Below, piece by piece: positions 9,563 through 18,541 of a DNA stretch of 64,000 nt. The notes under the pieces were generated by a model, which saw nothing but the letters and a program-made list of their open reading frames with translations, ran no database searches and was not told the origin of the DNA. Source of the stretch: Streptoalloteichus hindustanus. Lineage in GTDB: Bacteria > Actinomycetota > Actinomycetes > Mycobacteriales > Pseudonocardiaceae. Location of the stretch: positions 558,001 through 622,000 of the forward strand of contig NZ_FQVN01000003.1 of NCBI RefSeq assembly GCF_900129375.1, given 5' to 3'. The position numbers and the translations under genes are program-made. Within the stretch, counting starts at the first letter, position 1. The number at the start of each line of letters is the position of its first letter.

Positions 9563-10537
9563 TCAGCGCGCGGGGCGGCCGTTGCGCACGACGTCCACGG
9601 CGAGGTCGTGGGCCATGGCCGCGGCGCCGACGATGCCGGCGTCGTCGCCGAGCTGGGCGGTGCGGATGCGGGCGAGCGGGCGGTGCCCGGCCCCGGTGAC
9701 CACCGAGGCGTAGTGCTGCCGCGCGTCGTCGAGGAACAGCGGGGCCGACGCGGAGACGCCGCCGCCGATCACCACGACCTCCGGGTCGTAGACGTCGGCG
9801 ACCAGCGCCAGGCCCTCCCCCAGCCAGCGGGCGAGGTCGGCGACGGCGCGCTGGGCGAGCGGGTCGCCGTCCCTGGCCGCGCCGGCGACGCGGCGACCGG
9901 TGACCGCGCCCGGATCGCCGGCCGCCTCCCTGCCGAGCACGGTCGACGATCCGGGGTACTCGGCGAGCAGTTCGACGGCGGTCGCGGCCAACGCCGTGCC
10001 GCTGCAGTACCGCTCCCAGCAACCCCGCTTGCCGCACGCGCAGGCGCGGCCGTCCGGTACCAGCCGGAGGTGCCCCAGCTCGGGCGCGACGCCGTGCGCG
10101 CCCCGGAACACCCGCCCGTCGACCAGCAGCGCGCCGCCGATCCCGGTGCCCAGGGCCACCAGCACGGCGACGTGCGCGCCGCGGGCCGCGCCGAACCGGT
10201 ACTCGGCGAGCGCCGCGGCGTTCGCGTCGTGTTCGAGCACCGCCGGCAGCCCCAGCCGCGCCGAGACGCGGTCGGCCACCGGCACACCCCGCCAGGCCAG
10301 GTGCGGGGCGAACCGGACGCTCCGCCGGTCGGCGGTGACGAACCCGGCGACGGCCAGGCCCACGGCGGCCACGTCGTGCCGCCCGGCCAGCTCCTCGACG
10401 GCGTGCACGATGGCGTCCTCCAACGCCTCGGCGCCGGGCGGGGTGGGCGCCCTGGTCGTGTCGAGCACGGCGCCCCGCGCGTCGACGACGCCGGCGCGGA
10501 CGCTGGTGCCGCCGACGTCGATGCCGACAGTCAGCAC
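9563..10537 (-). CDS. glk: ROK family glucokinase
   Basis: Phosphorylates glucose to glucose 6-phosphate; ROK proteins may also act as regulators, but no helix-turn-helix domain is present in these 324 residues. Motifs in order: GIDVGGTSVRAG (ATP phosphate site, residues 5-16), EHDANAAALAEYRFG (catalytic Asp near 104), ALGTGIGGALLVDG, ELGHL, and the zinc motif CACGKRGCWE near 173, which fits CxCGxxGCxE. The GTG at 10537 has GGAGGGG eight bases upstream and overlaps the stop codon of the next upstream gene, so the two are probably co-translated. It resembles Streptomyces GlkA. Confidence 0.92.
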   Translation of the reverse strand: MLTVGIDVGGTSVRAGVVDARGAVLDTTRAPTPPGAEALEDAIVHAVEELAGRHDVAAVGLAVAGFVTADRRSVRFAPHLAWRGVPVADRVSARLGLPAVLEHDANAAALAEYRFGAARGAHVAVLVALGTGIGGALLVDGRVFRGAHGVAPELGHLRLVPDGRACACGKRGCWERYCSGTALAATAVELLAEYPGSSTVLGREAAGDPGAVTGRRVAGAARDGDPLAQRAVADLARWLGEGLALVADVYDPEVVVIGGGVSASAPLFLDDARQHYASVVTGAGHRPLARIRTAQLGDDAGIVGAAAMAHDLAVDVVRNGRPAR

Positions 10538-11001
10538 TCGGCCCCTCCGTCCCCGGTCGGGGCGGCGCGGCGCACGGTGATCCGACGCACCCGGGGCTCC
10601 GCCGCGGCCTGGTCGGCGGCCGGCGCCCGGTCAGCCGGCGTCGGGTCAGCCGCCACCGGGTCGGCCGACGTCGGATCAGCTGGCGTCGGCGGCTCCTCCC
10701 GCCGCTGCCCCGTGCCGCCGCCCTGCTCGACCACGGCCCGCAGCGTCGCCACCAGGCCGGTCACCTGCTCGGTGATCCGCCCGGCGAGCTCGGGGCGCTC
10801 GCCCCGCAGCAGCGCGAGGCCCTGGCAGACCGGGCACCAGCCGCAGGCCCCGGCGTCGTGGCCGGCCTCCGCGCCGGCGCGCATCCGCTCCAGCCACGGC
10901 TCCGCGCGCTCGGCGACGGCGTCGACCAACGAGCGCAGCTCCTCGGCCAGCCGGCCGCCGGCGTCCCCGTGCTCCCCTCCCGGGTTCCTGTTCGCGTTCA
11001 T
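10531..11001 (-). CDS. Small protein with CGWCPVC cysteine motif
   Basis: A 156-residue protein with an N-terminal helical part (LAEELRSLVDAVAERAEPWLERM), a CGWCPVC double CxxC element near residue 52 that may bind zinc, another helix (RPELAGRITEQVTGLVATLRAVVEQ), then a low-complexity PTPADPTSADP tail ending in basic residues. It occupies the Rv2183c slot of the conserved block; function unknown. ATG at 11001 is preferred because GGAG lies five bases upstream; a GTG at 11007 is possible. Its stop overlaps the glucokinase start. The 208 bases between it and the ArsA-type gene contain only the presumed promoter. Confidence 0.75.
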   Translation of the reverse strand: MNANRNPGGEHGDAGGRLAEELRSLVDAVAERAEPWLERMRAGAEAGHDAGACGWCPVCQGLALLRGERPELAGRITEQVTGLVATLRAVVEQGGGTGQRREEPPTPADPTSADPVAADPTPADRAPAADQAAAEPRVRRITVRRAAPTGDGGAEC

Positions 11002-11209
11002 CGACACTCCAATCGGCGGGCGGCCACGGCCGGCGGCCGCAGGAGGGCGGCGGTGCTGGCGGCGGCGCTGGGCAGCGACAGAGTTTGGCGGAACGGCAGG
11101 CTGGCGCCGGGGACGGGAGTGCGTGCCCGAAACGCCGAGTCCACCCCACGCCTCCCTCCGCCACGTCGGTGAGCCGCGCGCCCCCGCCCTCTCCGCGTCG
11201 GGGCGGACG

Positions 11210-12451
11210 TCACCGCATCCACAGCCGGGGATCGGGCCGGAAGGACACCAGCAGGCCGGCCTCGTCGGCGGTGGCGTCGCTGACCTCGCAGCGGCGCAGC
11301 ACCGCCGGCAGCGCGACGAGCCGGCGCCGGCCGTCGACGGTCACCGCCAGTTCGTCGCCGACCCTGGCCAGGTCGATCTCGGCCTCGGCCGGCAGCGGCA
11401 CCGCCAGCCGCAGGTGGAACTCGGAGTCCAGCGCCCGGCCGCCGCCGGTGACCGACACCAGGGGCTGGCCGGCGGGCCCGGCCAACGGGTCGTCGTCGCC
11501 GTAGAGCTGGGCGGCCAGCTCGACCAGGGCGGGGACACCGACGGGCTCCGCGGCCCGGTGCTCCACCACGCGCAGCGGCGCGTCGCCCACGACCGCCAGC
11601 TCCGCCGCGCCGCGCAGCTCGGCGAGCACCGCGTCCTGCTCGGCGCGCCGGGTCCGCATCCACCGGGCGGCCGGCGAGTCCTCGGCGCCGGGGTCGGGCA
11701 GCAGTCGGTTGACGACCAGCCCGTCGACCCGGATTCCGTGCAGGGCCAGGGCGGTCAGGGTGCGGCGGGCCTCGGCCGCGACCACCCGCTCCGGCGTGAG
11801 CACCAGGCGCACGCTCGTGCCCTCGCGCTCGGTGAGCAGGGCCCGCAGCTCGGCCAGCCGCCCCGCCAGGCGGCCGAGGGCGTCCGCGGCGGCGTCCCAC
11901 CGCTCGACGGAGCCGCCGGCCAAGCCGGCGAGCAGGCCCCGCACCACCCGCCGGTGGGTGGGGAACAGCCGCTCCAGGTAGGTGGCGAACGCCTCGGGCA
12001 CGGCGAGCAGCCGCACCGTCTCGGCCGTCGGCGCGCAGTCCACGACCACGGTGTCCCACGGGCCGCCGCGGCTGAGCCGCTCCACCTCGGCCAGGGCGAG
12101 CAGCTCCTCCACGCCGGGCAGGACGGTCAGCTCCTCGGCGGCCAGCTCGTCCACGCCGGCGCCGGCGAGCACGGTGCCCAGGTGGCGGCGCAGCTCGCGC
12201 CACGCGTCGTCGACCAGCCGCCGGGTGTCCACATGGGACACGAACAGGCCGCCGCCGGCCTCACTGTCCACTTCGGACGGTTCGGGGCCGGCGGGCGTCC
12301 CGAGGACGTCGGCCAGCGAGTGCGCGGGGTCGGTGGAGACGACCAGGACCTTGCGCCCGGAGCGGGCCAGGTGTGCGGCGGTGGCGGCGGCGAGGGTCGT
12401 CTTGCCCACGCCGCCCTTGCCGGTGAACAGCAGGACGCGCACGCGTCGCAT
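11210..12451 (-). CDS. ArsA/GET3-family ATPase
   Basis: Deviant-Walker P-loop ATPase of the anion-transporter/GET3 family, cytoplasmic dimer. FTGKGGVGKTTLAAATA forms the P-loop near residues 9-25; STDPAHSLADVLG is the switch I region; VVVDCAPTAETVRLL is switch II. The 413 residues end in a beta-rich C-terminal domain as in actinobacterial members (Rv2184c). No arsenite-binding Cys triad or arsenical genes are present, so a role in arsenic resistance is unlikely; membrane-protein targeting or envelope biogenesis is more plausible but unproven. Start ATG at 12451, with an alternative GTG three codons in. Confidence 0.85.
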   Translation of the reverse strand: MRRVRVLLFTGKGGVGKTTLAAATAAHLARSGRKVLVVSTDPAHSLADVLGTPAGPEPSEVDSEAGGGLFVSHVDTRRLVDDAWRELRRHLGTVLAGAGVDELAAEELTVLPGVEELLALAEVERLSRGGPWDTVVVDCAPTAETVRLLAVPEAFATYLERLFPTHRRVVRGLLAGLAGGSVERWDAAADALGRLAGRLAELRALLTEREGTSVRLVLTPERVVAAEARRTLTALALHGIRVDGLVVNRLLPDPGAEDSPAARWMRTRRAEQDAVLAELRGAAELAVVGDAPLRVVEHRAAEPVGVPALVELAAQLYGDDDPLAGPAGQPLVSVTGGGRALDSEFHLRLAVPLPAEAEIDLARVGDELAVTVDGRRRLVALPAVLRRCEVSDATADEAGLLVSFRPDPRLWMR

Positions 12452-12530
12452 CTTCCGCCACGGCCACCCGTCCGTGCCATTCGGGTCGCCCCGGTGGCGG
12501 TCGGACCGATCACCGGGCCCGCGTGACGGG

Positions 12531-12563
12531 CCCCGCTGACAGGCAGGGCCGACAGGCGGGGCC
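12531..12563 (-). terminator. Terminator-like hairpin after SRPBCC gene
   Basis: GGCCCCGC (12531-12538) pairs with GCGGGGCC (12556-12563), just downstream of the SRPBCC gene stop at 12575. Confidence 0.5.
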
Positions 12564-12574
12564 GGCGGCGGGGG

Positions 12575-13015
12575 TCAGGCGGCCCGCTCGACGTGCCGGC
12601 GCAGCTCCCTGAGCGCGGAGTCCATGATCATCTTTTCCGCCTTGCGCTTGAACAGGCCGATCATCGGGATCGCCAGCTCGACCGACAGCGAGTAGGTCAC
12701 CCTGGTCACCCCGGCCTGCGGCTCCAGCACGTAACTGCCCCGCTGTGCCTTCTGCATCTGGCCCTTCACCAGCTGCCAGCTCACCGCCAGCCCGTCGGCC
12801 GACCACTCGTAGGCCAGCACGTACTCGTCCTTGACCACCCCGGCGTCCAGCTCGAACCGGACCCGCGCCGGCCGGCCGTCCGGGCCCGTCTCCAGCACCT
12901 CGGTCCGCCGCACGCCGTTGGCCCACTCCGGGTACGCCGCGAAGTCCGCGATCACCGCCATGATCTTCTCCGGCTCGGCGTCGATGACGATGGACTGGGT
13001 GGACTGGTCGGCCAT
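12575..13015 (-). CDS. SRPBCC (START-like) family protein
   Basis: A 146-residue single-domain polyketide-cyclase/START-like protein with a hydrophobic pocket. The family pattern is clear: IVIDAEPEKIMAVIADFAAYPEWANGVRRTEVL at the start, central beta strands, and the long C-terminal helix KAEKMIMDSALRELRRHVE. It is the equivalent of Rv2185c and lies beside the ArsA-type ATPase as in mycobacteria, suggesting a shared but unknown task. Start ATG at 13015. Confidence 0.85.
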   Translation of the reverse strand: MADQSTQSIVIDAEPEKIMAVIADFAAYPEWANGVRRTEVLETGPDGRPARVRFELDAGVVKDEYVLAYEWSADGLAVSWQLVKGQMQKAQRGSYVLEPQAGVTRVTYSLSVELAIPMIGLFKRKAEKMIMDSALRELRRHVERAA

Positions 13016-13089
13016 GTCCGCAGGCTACCGCGCCGCTCCCGCCCCGGGAGTCGTGCGGCGAGGCACGCCACGGAGCCGGTTCTCCGCGC

Positions 13090-13878
13090 TCACCAGTGCA
13101 GGACGAACGGCTCCCCGCTGCGGCGGAAGTGCCCCACGTTGACGCACTCGGTGTGCCCGATCCGCACCCGCCGGGCCAACGGCTGGTGCACGTGGCCGAA
13201 CAGCGACCACCGCGGCCGCTGCCGGTGGATCAGCTCCAGCAGGTGCGTCGAGCCCAGCTCGTCCTTGCGCGCCCGCACGTCGTAGGTCAGTTCGGCGACC
13301 GCCGGCGGGATGTGGCTGCACAGCACGTCGACCGCGTGCAGACCGGCCACGGCCTCCGCGTAGTCCTCCGCCGTGCGCAGGTGCGGCGCCCACGGCGAGT
13401 TCCGCCGCCACAGCTGGCCGCCCGGCGGCAGCAGCGCGCCCCCGACGAAGCCGACCCGCAGGCCGCCGATCTCGGTGACCTCGCCGTCGAGCACGTGGAT
13501 GTGGTCGGTGAACTCCGGCCACAGCGCCGGCGCGTCGACGTTGCCCGGGGTGGCGTAGGTGGGCGCGGTCAGGGCGCCGAACATCGCCGCGTACTGCTCG
13601 CGGGCCGCGGCCTCGACCACCGCGCCCGGGTCGTCCAGCTCGGCCCACAGCGACCGCGCGTACCGCCCGGCCTCCCCCGGCGCGCCGTGGTTGCGCAGGT
13701 GGGCGAACCGGGCCACCCGCTCCGGGCCGAACACCGCGCCGAGGATGCCCTTCGAGTGGTCCTCGTAGTCGACGAACTCCAGCAGGTCGCCCAGCACGAG
13801 CAGGGCGTCCGCGCCGTCGCCCGCCCTGGCCAGCGCCTCGGCGTTGCCGTGCACGTCCGACACCACATGGATCCGCAC
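13090..13878 (-). CDS. Calcineurin-like metallophosphoesterase
   Basis: Predicted dinuclear-metal phosphoesterase of 262 residues. Metal ligands are visible in order: SDVHGN (D, H near 8-10), GDLLE (D near 31), GNVD (N near 112), CSHIPP (H near 195) and FGHVHQPLA (HxH near 232). It is soluble, without signal peptide. The substrate is not predictable. The GTG start at 13878 is preceded by TAGGGT (13890-13885) at six bases, so translation is probably leaderless. This gene is an insertion relative to the mycobacterial order. Confidence 0.88.
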   Translation of the reverse strand: MRIHVVSDVHGNAEALARAGDGADALLVLGDLLEFVDYEDHSKGILGAVFGPERVARFAHLRNHGAPGEAGRYARSLWAELDDPGAVVEAAAREQYAAMFGALTAPTYATPGNVDAPALWPEFTDHIHVLDGEVTEIGGLRVGFVGGALLPPGGQLWRRNSPWAPHLRTAEDYAEAVAGLHAVDVLCSHIPPAVAELTYDVRARKDELGSTHLLELIHRQRPRWSLFGHVHQPLARRVRIGHTECVNVGHFRRSGEPFVLHW

Positions 13879-13884
13879 TCCCCC

Positions 13885-13914
13885 ACCCTAGGGCCGGACG
13901 GGGGAGTGATCACC
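13885..13914 (-). promoter_or_regulatory. -10 element and GTGATCAC palindrome before phosphoesterase gene
   Basis: TAGGGT (13890-13885, minus strand) matches TANNNT six bases from the GTG start. The palindrome GTGATCAC (13906-13913) sits about where a -35 region would be. The same word recurs in other intergenic regions of the window. Confidence 0.4.
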
Positions 13915-13935
13915 CGCCGGTGGGACGGCGACGGG

Positions 13936-14391
13936 TCAGCCGTCCGCCCCCGACCCGGGCGTCGCCGACCCGGGCGTCGCCGACCCGGGCGTCGCCGACC
14001 CGGCGGGCGGGCAGCCGGCCGGGCGGCCGGCCTCCAGCGCGGCCTTGACCTCGAACGCGACCGCCTTGGCCGCCAGCAGCCGGCGACGCGCCTCGCGCGC
14101 GGCGGCCTTCGGCGGCAGCGGGGCCGGCTGACCGCCGGGGCCGGCGCCGTCGGCGCGCAGGAAGTAGTGCAGGACGGTGCCGTCCAGCACCGGCTCCAGC
14201 CAGACCTCCATGGTGCCGACCAGCGCGCCCCGCACCGCCCAGCGCACGCCCTCGGCGCCCCGGTCCGCGTAGACCTCCAGGACCAGATCCGGCCAGAAAC
14301 GACGGCAGGCGGCCGAATCCGCGAACACCGCGGCCACCGCGGCCGGGGGCACGGCGACGAACGTCTCGTCCATGAGGTCGACAGAAGGCAC
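13936..14391 (-). CDS. SRPBCC-like protein with short C-terminal repeat (Rv2186c position)
   Basis: A 151-residue protein whose first 120 residues resemble a polyketide-cyclase/START-like fold (VDLMDETFVAVPPAAVAAVFADSAACRRFWPDLVLEVY; then GTMEVWLEPVLDGTVLHYFLRAD). The C terminus carries three copies of PGSAT encoded by a 15-bp direct repeat (about 13955-13995), which may vary in copy number. It lies where Rv2186c lies in M. tuberculosis, between the ArsA/SRPBCC pair and fadD15. The start is GTG at 14391; an ATG seven codons in (14373) is possible. Function unknown. Confidence 0.75.
   Translation of the reverse strand: MPSVDLMDETFVAVPPAAVAAVFADSAACRRFWPDLVLEVYADRGAEGVRWAVRGALVGTMEVWLEPVLDGTVLHYFLRADGAGPGGQPAPLPPKAAAREARRRLLAAKAVAFEVKAALEAGRPAGCPPAGSATPGSATPGSATPGSGADG
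13955..13995. repeat. 15-bp tandem repeat (GACCCGGGCGTCGCC) x3
   Basis: Three consecutive copies of a 15-bp unit encode PGSAT repeats at the C terminus of the SRPBCC-like protein. The unit is in phase with codons, so copy-number change would not shift the frame. Confidence 0.8.
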
Positions 14392-14495
14392 GCGCGAAGG
14401 GTGCCACCCTCGCTTTCCATGCCTGGCGAGGCCTATCGTCTGCGGGTCCCCGCACGCTAAGTTTCCCGCCAGTAACCCACCGCTCGGAGGTTGAC

Positions 14496-16298
14496 GTGCG
14501 TGAGTTCAGCGTCCCGGCCACCACACCGGTGGCCGACGAGGAGAACCTCACCGACATGGTGTGGGCCAACGCGGAACGCTTCGGCACCGCCGTGAGCTTC
14601 CGCCGGCGGATCGACGGCGCGTGGGTGGACGTCACCGCCCGCGAGTTCGCCGACCAGGTCCTCGCCGTGGCGAAGGGCCTGGTCGCGGCGGGGATCGCGC
14701 CCGGGGAGCGGATCGCGCTGATGGCCCGCACCCGCTACGAGTGGACGCTGCTCGACTTCGCGATCTGGGCGGCGGGCTGCGCCAGCGTCCCCGTCTACGA
14801 GACCTCCTCCGCCGAGCAGGTGCAGTGGATCCTGTCCGACTCCGGGGCCTCGGCCGTCCTGGTCGAGACGGACGCGCACCGCGCCACGCTGGACGGCGTG
14901 CGGGACCGGCTGCCCGACGTGCGGCACGTCTGGCAGATCGAGGGCGGGGACCGCCACGACGCCGTCGAGGAGCTGCGGGCGCTGGGCGCCGAGCTGCCCG
15001 ACGCCGAGGTGCGCTCCCGCAGCCGCGCCGTGCGCGCCGACGACCTCGCCACGATCATCTACACCTCCGGCACCACCGGCCGCCCCAAGGGCTGCGAGCT
15101 GAGCCACCGCAACCTGCTGGGCGAGGTCCGCTCCGACGTCGCGGCGTTCCCGCAGCTCATGGCGCCGGGCAGCTCACTGCTGATGTTCCTGCCGCTGGCC
15201 CACGTCCTGGCCAGGGCGATCACCATCTGCTGCGTCTACGCCAGGGCCACGATCGGCCACACCCCCGACATCAAGAACCTGGTCACCGACCTCAGCACCT
15301 TCCGCCCCAACTTCGTCGTCGCGGTGCCGAGGGTGTTCGAGAAGGTCTACAACGGCGCGAAGCAGAAGGCGCACTCCACCGGCAAGGGCCGGATCTTCGA
15401 CATCGCCGAGGAGACCGCGGTCGGCTACAGCGAGGCGCGGGACCGCGGCTCGGTCGGCCTGGGCCTCAAGCTCAAGCACCTGCTGTTCGACAAGCTCGTC
15501 TTCAGCAAGCTGCGGGCGGCGCTGGGCGGCCGGTGCATCGCGGCGGTCTCCGGCGGCGCGCCGCTGGGCGACCGGCTGGCGCACTTCTTCCGCGGCGCGG
15601 GCGTGACCGTCTTCGAGGGCTACGGCCTGACCGAGACCAGCGCCGCGGCCTGCGTGAACACCGCCGACGCGCTGCGGATCGGGACGGTGGGCCGGCCGAT
15701 CGCCGGCACGTCGGTGCGCATCGCCGAGGACGGCGAGGTCCTGGTCAAGGGCGAGGTCGTGTTCCGCTCGTACCGCAACAACGAGGCGGCGACCAGGGAC
15801 GCCCTGGAGGACGGCTGGTTCCACACCGGCGACCTCGGGGAGCTGGACGACGAGGGCTTCCTGCGCATCACCGGTCGCAAGAAGGAGATCATCGTCACCG
15901 CCGGCGGCAAGAACGTCGCGCCCGCGGTGCTGGAGGACCGGCTGCGGGTGCACCCGCTGATCAGCCAGTGCATGGTCGTCGGCGACAAGCAGCCCTTCAT
16001 CGGCGCGCTGATCACCGTCGACCCGGAGTTCTTCCCGGCGTGGAAGGCCCAGCACGGCAAACCGGCCGAGGCCGAGGTGTCCGACCTGGTCGACGACCCC
16101 GACCTGCGGGCGGAGATCCAGGCCGCGGTGGACGAGGCCAACAAGGCCGTCTCGCACGCCGAGTCGATCAAGAAGTTCCGCATCCTGCCGGTCGACTTCA
16201 CCGAGACCGGCGGGGAGCTCACGCCCAGCCTGAAGCTGCGGCGCAACGTGGTGGCCTCGACCTACGCCGAGGACATCGCCGCGATCTACACGAGGTGA
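14496..16298 (+). CDS. fadD15: Long-chain fatty-acid-CoA ligase (FadD15-like)
   Basis: Activates long-chain fatty acids as acyl-CoA through an acyl-AMP intermediate. The 600-residue protein shows the AMP-binding P-loop IIYTSGTTGRPKGCELSHRN near residue 188, the GYGLTETSAA motif near 375, the YRNNEAATRDAL/GWFHTGDLGELDDEGFLRITGRKKEIIVTAGGKNVAP hinge near 430-475, and a normal C-terminal cap. Start: GTG at 14496 with GGAGG five bases upstream. It closes the block matching Rv2176-Rv2187. Confidence 0.95.
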   Translation: MREFSVPATTPVADEENLTDMVWANAERFGTAVSFRRRIDGAWVDVTAREFADQVLAVAKGLVAAGIAPGERIALMARTRYEWTLLDFAIWAAGCASVPVYETSSAEQVQWILSDSGASAVLVETDAHRATLDGVRDRLPDVRHVWQIEGGDRHDAVEELRALGAELPDAEVRSRSRAVRADDLATIIYTSGTTGRPKGCELSHRNLLGEVRSDVAAFPQLMAPGSSLLMFLPLAHVLARAITICCVYARATIGHTPDIKNLVTDLSTFRPNFVVAVPRVFEKVYNGAKQKAHSTGKGRIFDIAEETAVGYSEARDRGSVGLGLKLKHLLFDKLVFSKLRAALGGRCIAAVSGGAPLGDRLAHFFRGAGVTVFEGYGLTETSAAACVNTADALRIGTVGRPIAGTSVRIAEDGEVLVKGEVVFRSYRNNEAATRDALEDGWFHTGDLGELDDEGFLRITGRKKEIIVTAGGKNVAPAVLEDRLRVHPLISQCMVVGDKQPFIGALITVDPEFFPAWKAQHGKPAEAEVSDLVDDPDLRAEIQAAVDEANKAVSHAESIKKFRILPVDFTETGGELTPSLKLRRNVVASTYAEDIAAIYTR

Positions 16299-16307
16299 CG
16301 CCCGGCC

Positions 16308-16339
16308 GGGCCGTGCGGCACGTCGCTGCCGCACGGCCC
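16308..16339. terminator. Bidirectional terminator after fadD15
   Basis: GGGCCGTGCGGCA (16308-16320) and its exact complement (16327-16339) form a 13-bp stem with a 6-base loop between convergent genes. Confidence 0.8.
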
Positions 16340-16349
16340 CGGAACGCGA

Positions 16350-17114
16350 CTAGCGCTTGTGGGCCACCACCCGCGTGAAGCCGAAGGTGCGGCCGGCGTC
16401 GGCCCGCAACATCTCCACCTCACGCCCGGTGAGGTCCGGCCGCACGCCCGCGTTGGTCTCCACGCACACCTCGGCCCACCGGAGCCAGTGCCGCCAGCCG
16501 TCCGGGAGCATGTCCGCCCGCCGCACGTCCACCTGCCCGCCGCGCGTCCAGTGCCGCCGCCACCACTCCGGGGAGTGGAAGCACCAGAAGTCGGGCTCGA
16601 AGTGCGGTTCGAGCCACTCGGGCACCGTCTCCAGCTCCTCGGTCAGCCCGGGGACGACGATGCCCAGCTGCCCGCCCGGCCGCAGGAACTGGAGCAGGTA
16701 CCCCAGGTACAGGTCGTCGGTCCCGAAGTACTGGTAGGCGTCCAGGCTGACGATCGCGTCGAAGAACCCGTGCGGGAAGGGCAGATCGTGGGCCTCGACG
16801 TGGACCGGGTAGACGCTGTCGGCCAGCCCGGCCTCGCGCACGCGCTCCCAGTTCTCCGTCGGCCGGACCCACAGGTCCGCCGCCCACACCCGCGCGCCGA
16901 ACTCCCTGGCCAGGAAGACCGAGGACATCGCCCGCCCGCAACCGAGGTCGAGCACCCGCATCCCGGGCGTCCACGTCAGGACCTCGCCCAGCGCCTCGGT
17001 GAGCCAGAGGGCGTTCGGCCCCATCATGTTGTCGAGCTGCCACTGCGGGTCGTAGCCCGCCGAGCGCGGATAGGCGGTCAGGCGCAGCCGGTCCGCGATG
17101 TCCGGTTCCGTCAC
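16350..17114 (-). CDS. SAM-dependent methyltransferase, class I
   Basis: A 254-residue Rossmann-fold methyltransferase. The SAM motif VLDLGCGRAMSSVFLAREFG lies near residue 53, followed by the acidic VWAADLWV strand, HDLPFPHGFFDAIVSLDAYQYFG (motif II/III) and LRPGGQLGIVVPG. The C-terminal half is Trp-rich (FWCFHSPEWWRRHW). The substrate is unknown; the overall look is that of small-molecule or lipid methyltransferases. It starts with GTG at 17114 and lacks an evident Shine-Dalgarno sequence. Confidence 0.85.
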   Translation of the reverse strand: MTEPDIADRLRLTAYPRSAGYDPQWQLDNMMGPNALWLTEALGEVLTWTPGMRVLDLGCGRAMSSVFLAREFGARVWAADLWVRPTENWERVREAGLADSVYPVHVEAHDLPFPHGFFDAIVSLDAYQYFGTDDLYLGYLLQFLRPGGQLGIVVPGLTEELETVPEWLEPHFEPDFWCFHSPEWWRRHWTRGGQVDVRRADMLPDGWRHWLRWAEVCVETNAGVRPDLTGREVEMLRADAGRTFGFTRVVAHKR

Positions 17115-17168
17115 GGACGCGACGATTCCAAGCGCCGGACGGGTTTCGCCAACTGATTTCGCCGCGGT

Positions 17169-17206
17169 GCGGCGGCCTCGGGGAAGTCGTGCCCCGAGGC
17201 CGCCGC
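17169..17206 (-). terminator. Terminator after M14 peptidase gene
   Basis: GCGGCGGCCTCGGGG (17169-17183) and its exact complement (17192-17206) form a 15-bp stem with an 8-base loop, ending 8 bases before the stop codon of the gene at 17215. Confidence 0.8.
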
Positions 17207-17214
17207 GCGCGGGG

Positions 17215-18540
17215 TCAGCAGCGGACGAGCTCCGCCTCGGTCAGGTGGAACTTGGCCCGGGCGTCGAGCAGCAGCGGCACCAGTCGACGGGCCGGCTGGT
17301 GCATCGGCACGAACCGCCTGCCGCCGCCGGCCGGGACGCTGCGCACGCCGTGCAGCTCCAGCTCGTCGCCGACCTCGGCGACCTGCTCCCCGGTGAGCCG
17401 GTAGCCGCACGGCGGGTTCGTCTCGACCTGGTCCGGGGCGGGCTGCTCGTTGTCCGCGCCGGCGAACGAGATCGGCCCGCGGTTGGTCGCCGCCGACGCG
17501 CGGCTCAGCCCGGTCGCCAGCGCGATGCTGGTCCGGCGCTCGTCCACCATCCGCAGGGTGCTGCGCAGGGTGATGAGCTGGGAGTCCACCCGGCGCCGGG
17601 CGTTGAGCGCGGGGTCGGCCTCCTCGGCGGCGTCCCTCGGGTCGACCTTGCTCTCCAGCAGCATGCCGACCGCGTGCTTGAGGCCCACGGTGTTGCGCAG
17701 GATGCGCTCCTGGCCGTCCCCGGCAACCTGCTTGGTCGGCTCGCCGGTCTCGGGGTCCGTCCAGATCCCGTAGTCACCGACGGTGTAGCCGGCGCGCTCC
17801 ACGTCGGGCTTGACGAACTCCCGCGACAGCCGGACCGACTCGTCGTGCACGCCGTCCGCCACGTTGCGGTTCCTCGGCCAGAGCGCGGTGACGTCCTTCT
17901 CGTAGTAGTGCGGCGTGGCGCTGTACTCGTGCAGGTCGTGGATGACGTCCGGCCGGTGGTCGCGCATGACCGCGGCGAGCGCCCGGGTCTCGGGCGTGGC
18001 CAGGGCGAGGTGGTCGCGGTTGAGGTCGACGCCCGAGCCGTTCTCGCGGGTGTTGGCCTCGCGGCCGTCGGGGTTGGCCGTCGGCACGAACAGCACGGTC
18101 GTGCGCCGCAGCAGCTGGGTGGTCCGCTGGTCGCGGGCGAAGGCGAGGTCGCGCAGGGTGGACAGGCAGCCCTCGCGGCCGGCGGGCTCGTCGCCGTGCT
18201 GGGAGCAGACGAACAGCACCGTGGTCCCCGAGCCGGCCGGGCGGGGCGCGGGAGCGCCGATCCGCACCAGGCGCAGCGGCCGACCCCGGGTCGTGGTCCC
18301 GATCCGCTCGACCGCGACCCGGTCGCTGGCGGCGTCGACGCGCCGGAGGAACTCGTCCTCCTCGGCGGCGCTGGTCCAGCGGGTGCCCCGGGACAGCTCG
18401 AACCCCGTGCGGAGCGCGGGCGCCGCGGCGGCGGGCTCGGCCGGCTCGGCCGCGGCCGCCGCGGGCGTCACCGCGCCGAGGAGGCCGGCCCCGACCGAGG
18501 TGAGCAGGGCGAGCGTGACGAGACGACGTGACGATGTCAC
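17215..18540 (-). CDS. Secreted M14-family zinc carboxypeptidase
   Basis: Predicted exported metallocarboxypeptidase. An N-terminal signal peptide (SSRRLVTLALLTSVGAGLLG then TPAAAAA) covers about residues 2-31. The zinc site begins with SQHGDEPAGRE (HxxE, near 115), includes the substrate Arg-rich GVDLNRDHL segment, and the third ligand is in VIHDLHEY. The C-terminal third (with ETNPPCGYRLTGEQ) is a beta-rich accessory domain seen in actinobacterial members. At 441 residues its length is normal. The GTG at 18540 was chosen because AAAGGAG lies just upstream and the signal peptide then begins directly. Confidence 0.88.
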   Translation of the reverse strand: MTSSRRLVTLALLTSVGAGLLGAVTPAAAAAEPAEPAAAAPALRTGFELSRGTRWTSAAEEDEFLRRVDAASDRVAVERIGTTTRGRPLRLVRIGAPAPRPAGSGTTVLFVCSQHGDEPAGREGCLSTLRDLAFARDQRTTQLLRRTTVLFVPTANPDGREANTRENGSGVDLNRDHLALATPETRALAAVMRDHRPDVIHDLHEYSATPHYYEKDVTALWPRNRNVADGVHDESVRLSREFVKPDVERAGYTVGDYGIWTDPETGEPTKQVAGDGQERILRNTVGLKHAVGMLLESKVDPRDAAEEADPALNARRRVDSQLITLRSTLRMVDERRTSIALATGLSRASAATNRGPISFAGADNEQPAPDQVETNPPCGYRLTGEQVAEVGDELELHGVRSVPAGGGRRFVPMHQPARRLVPLLLDARAKFHLTEAELVRC

Positions 18541-18541
18541 T

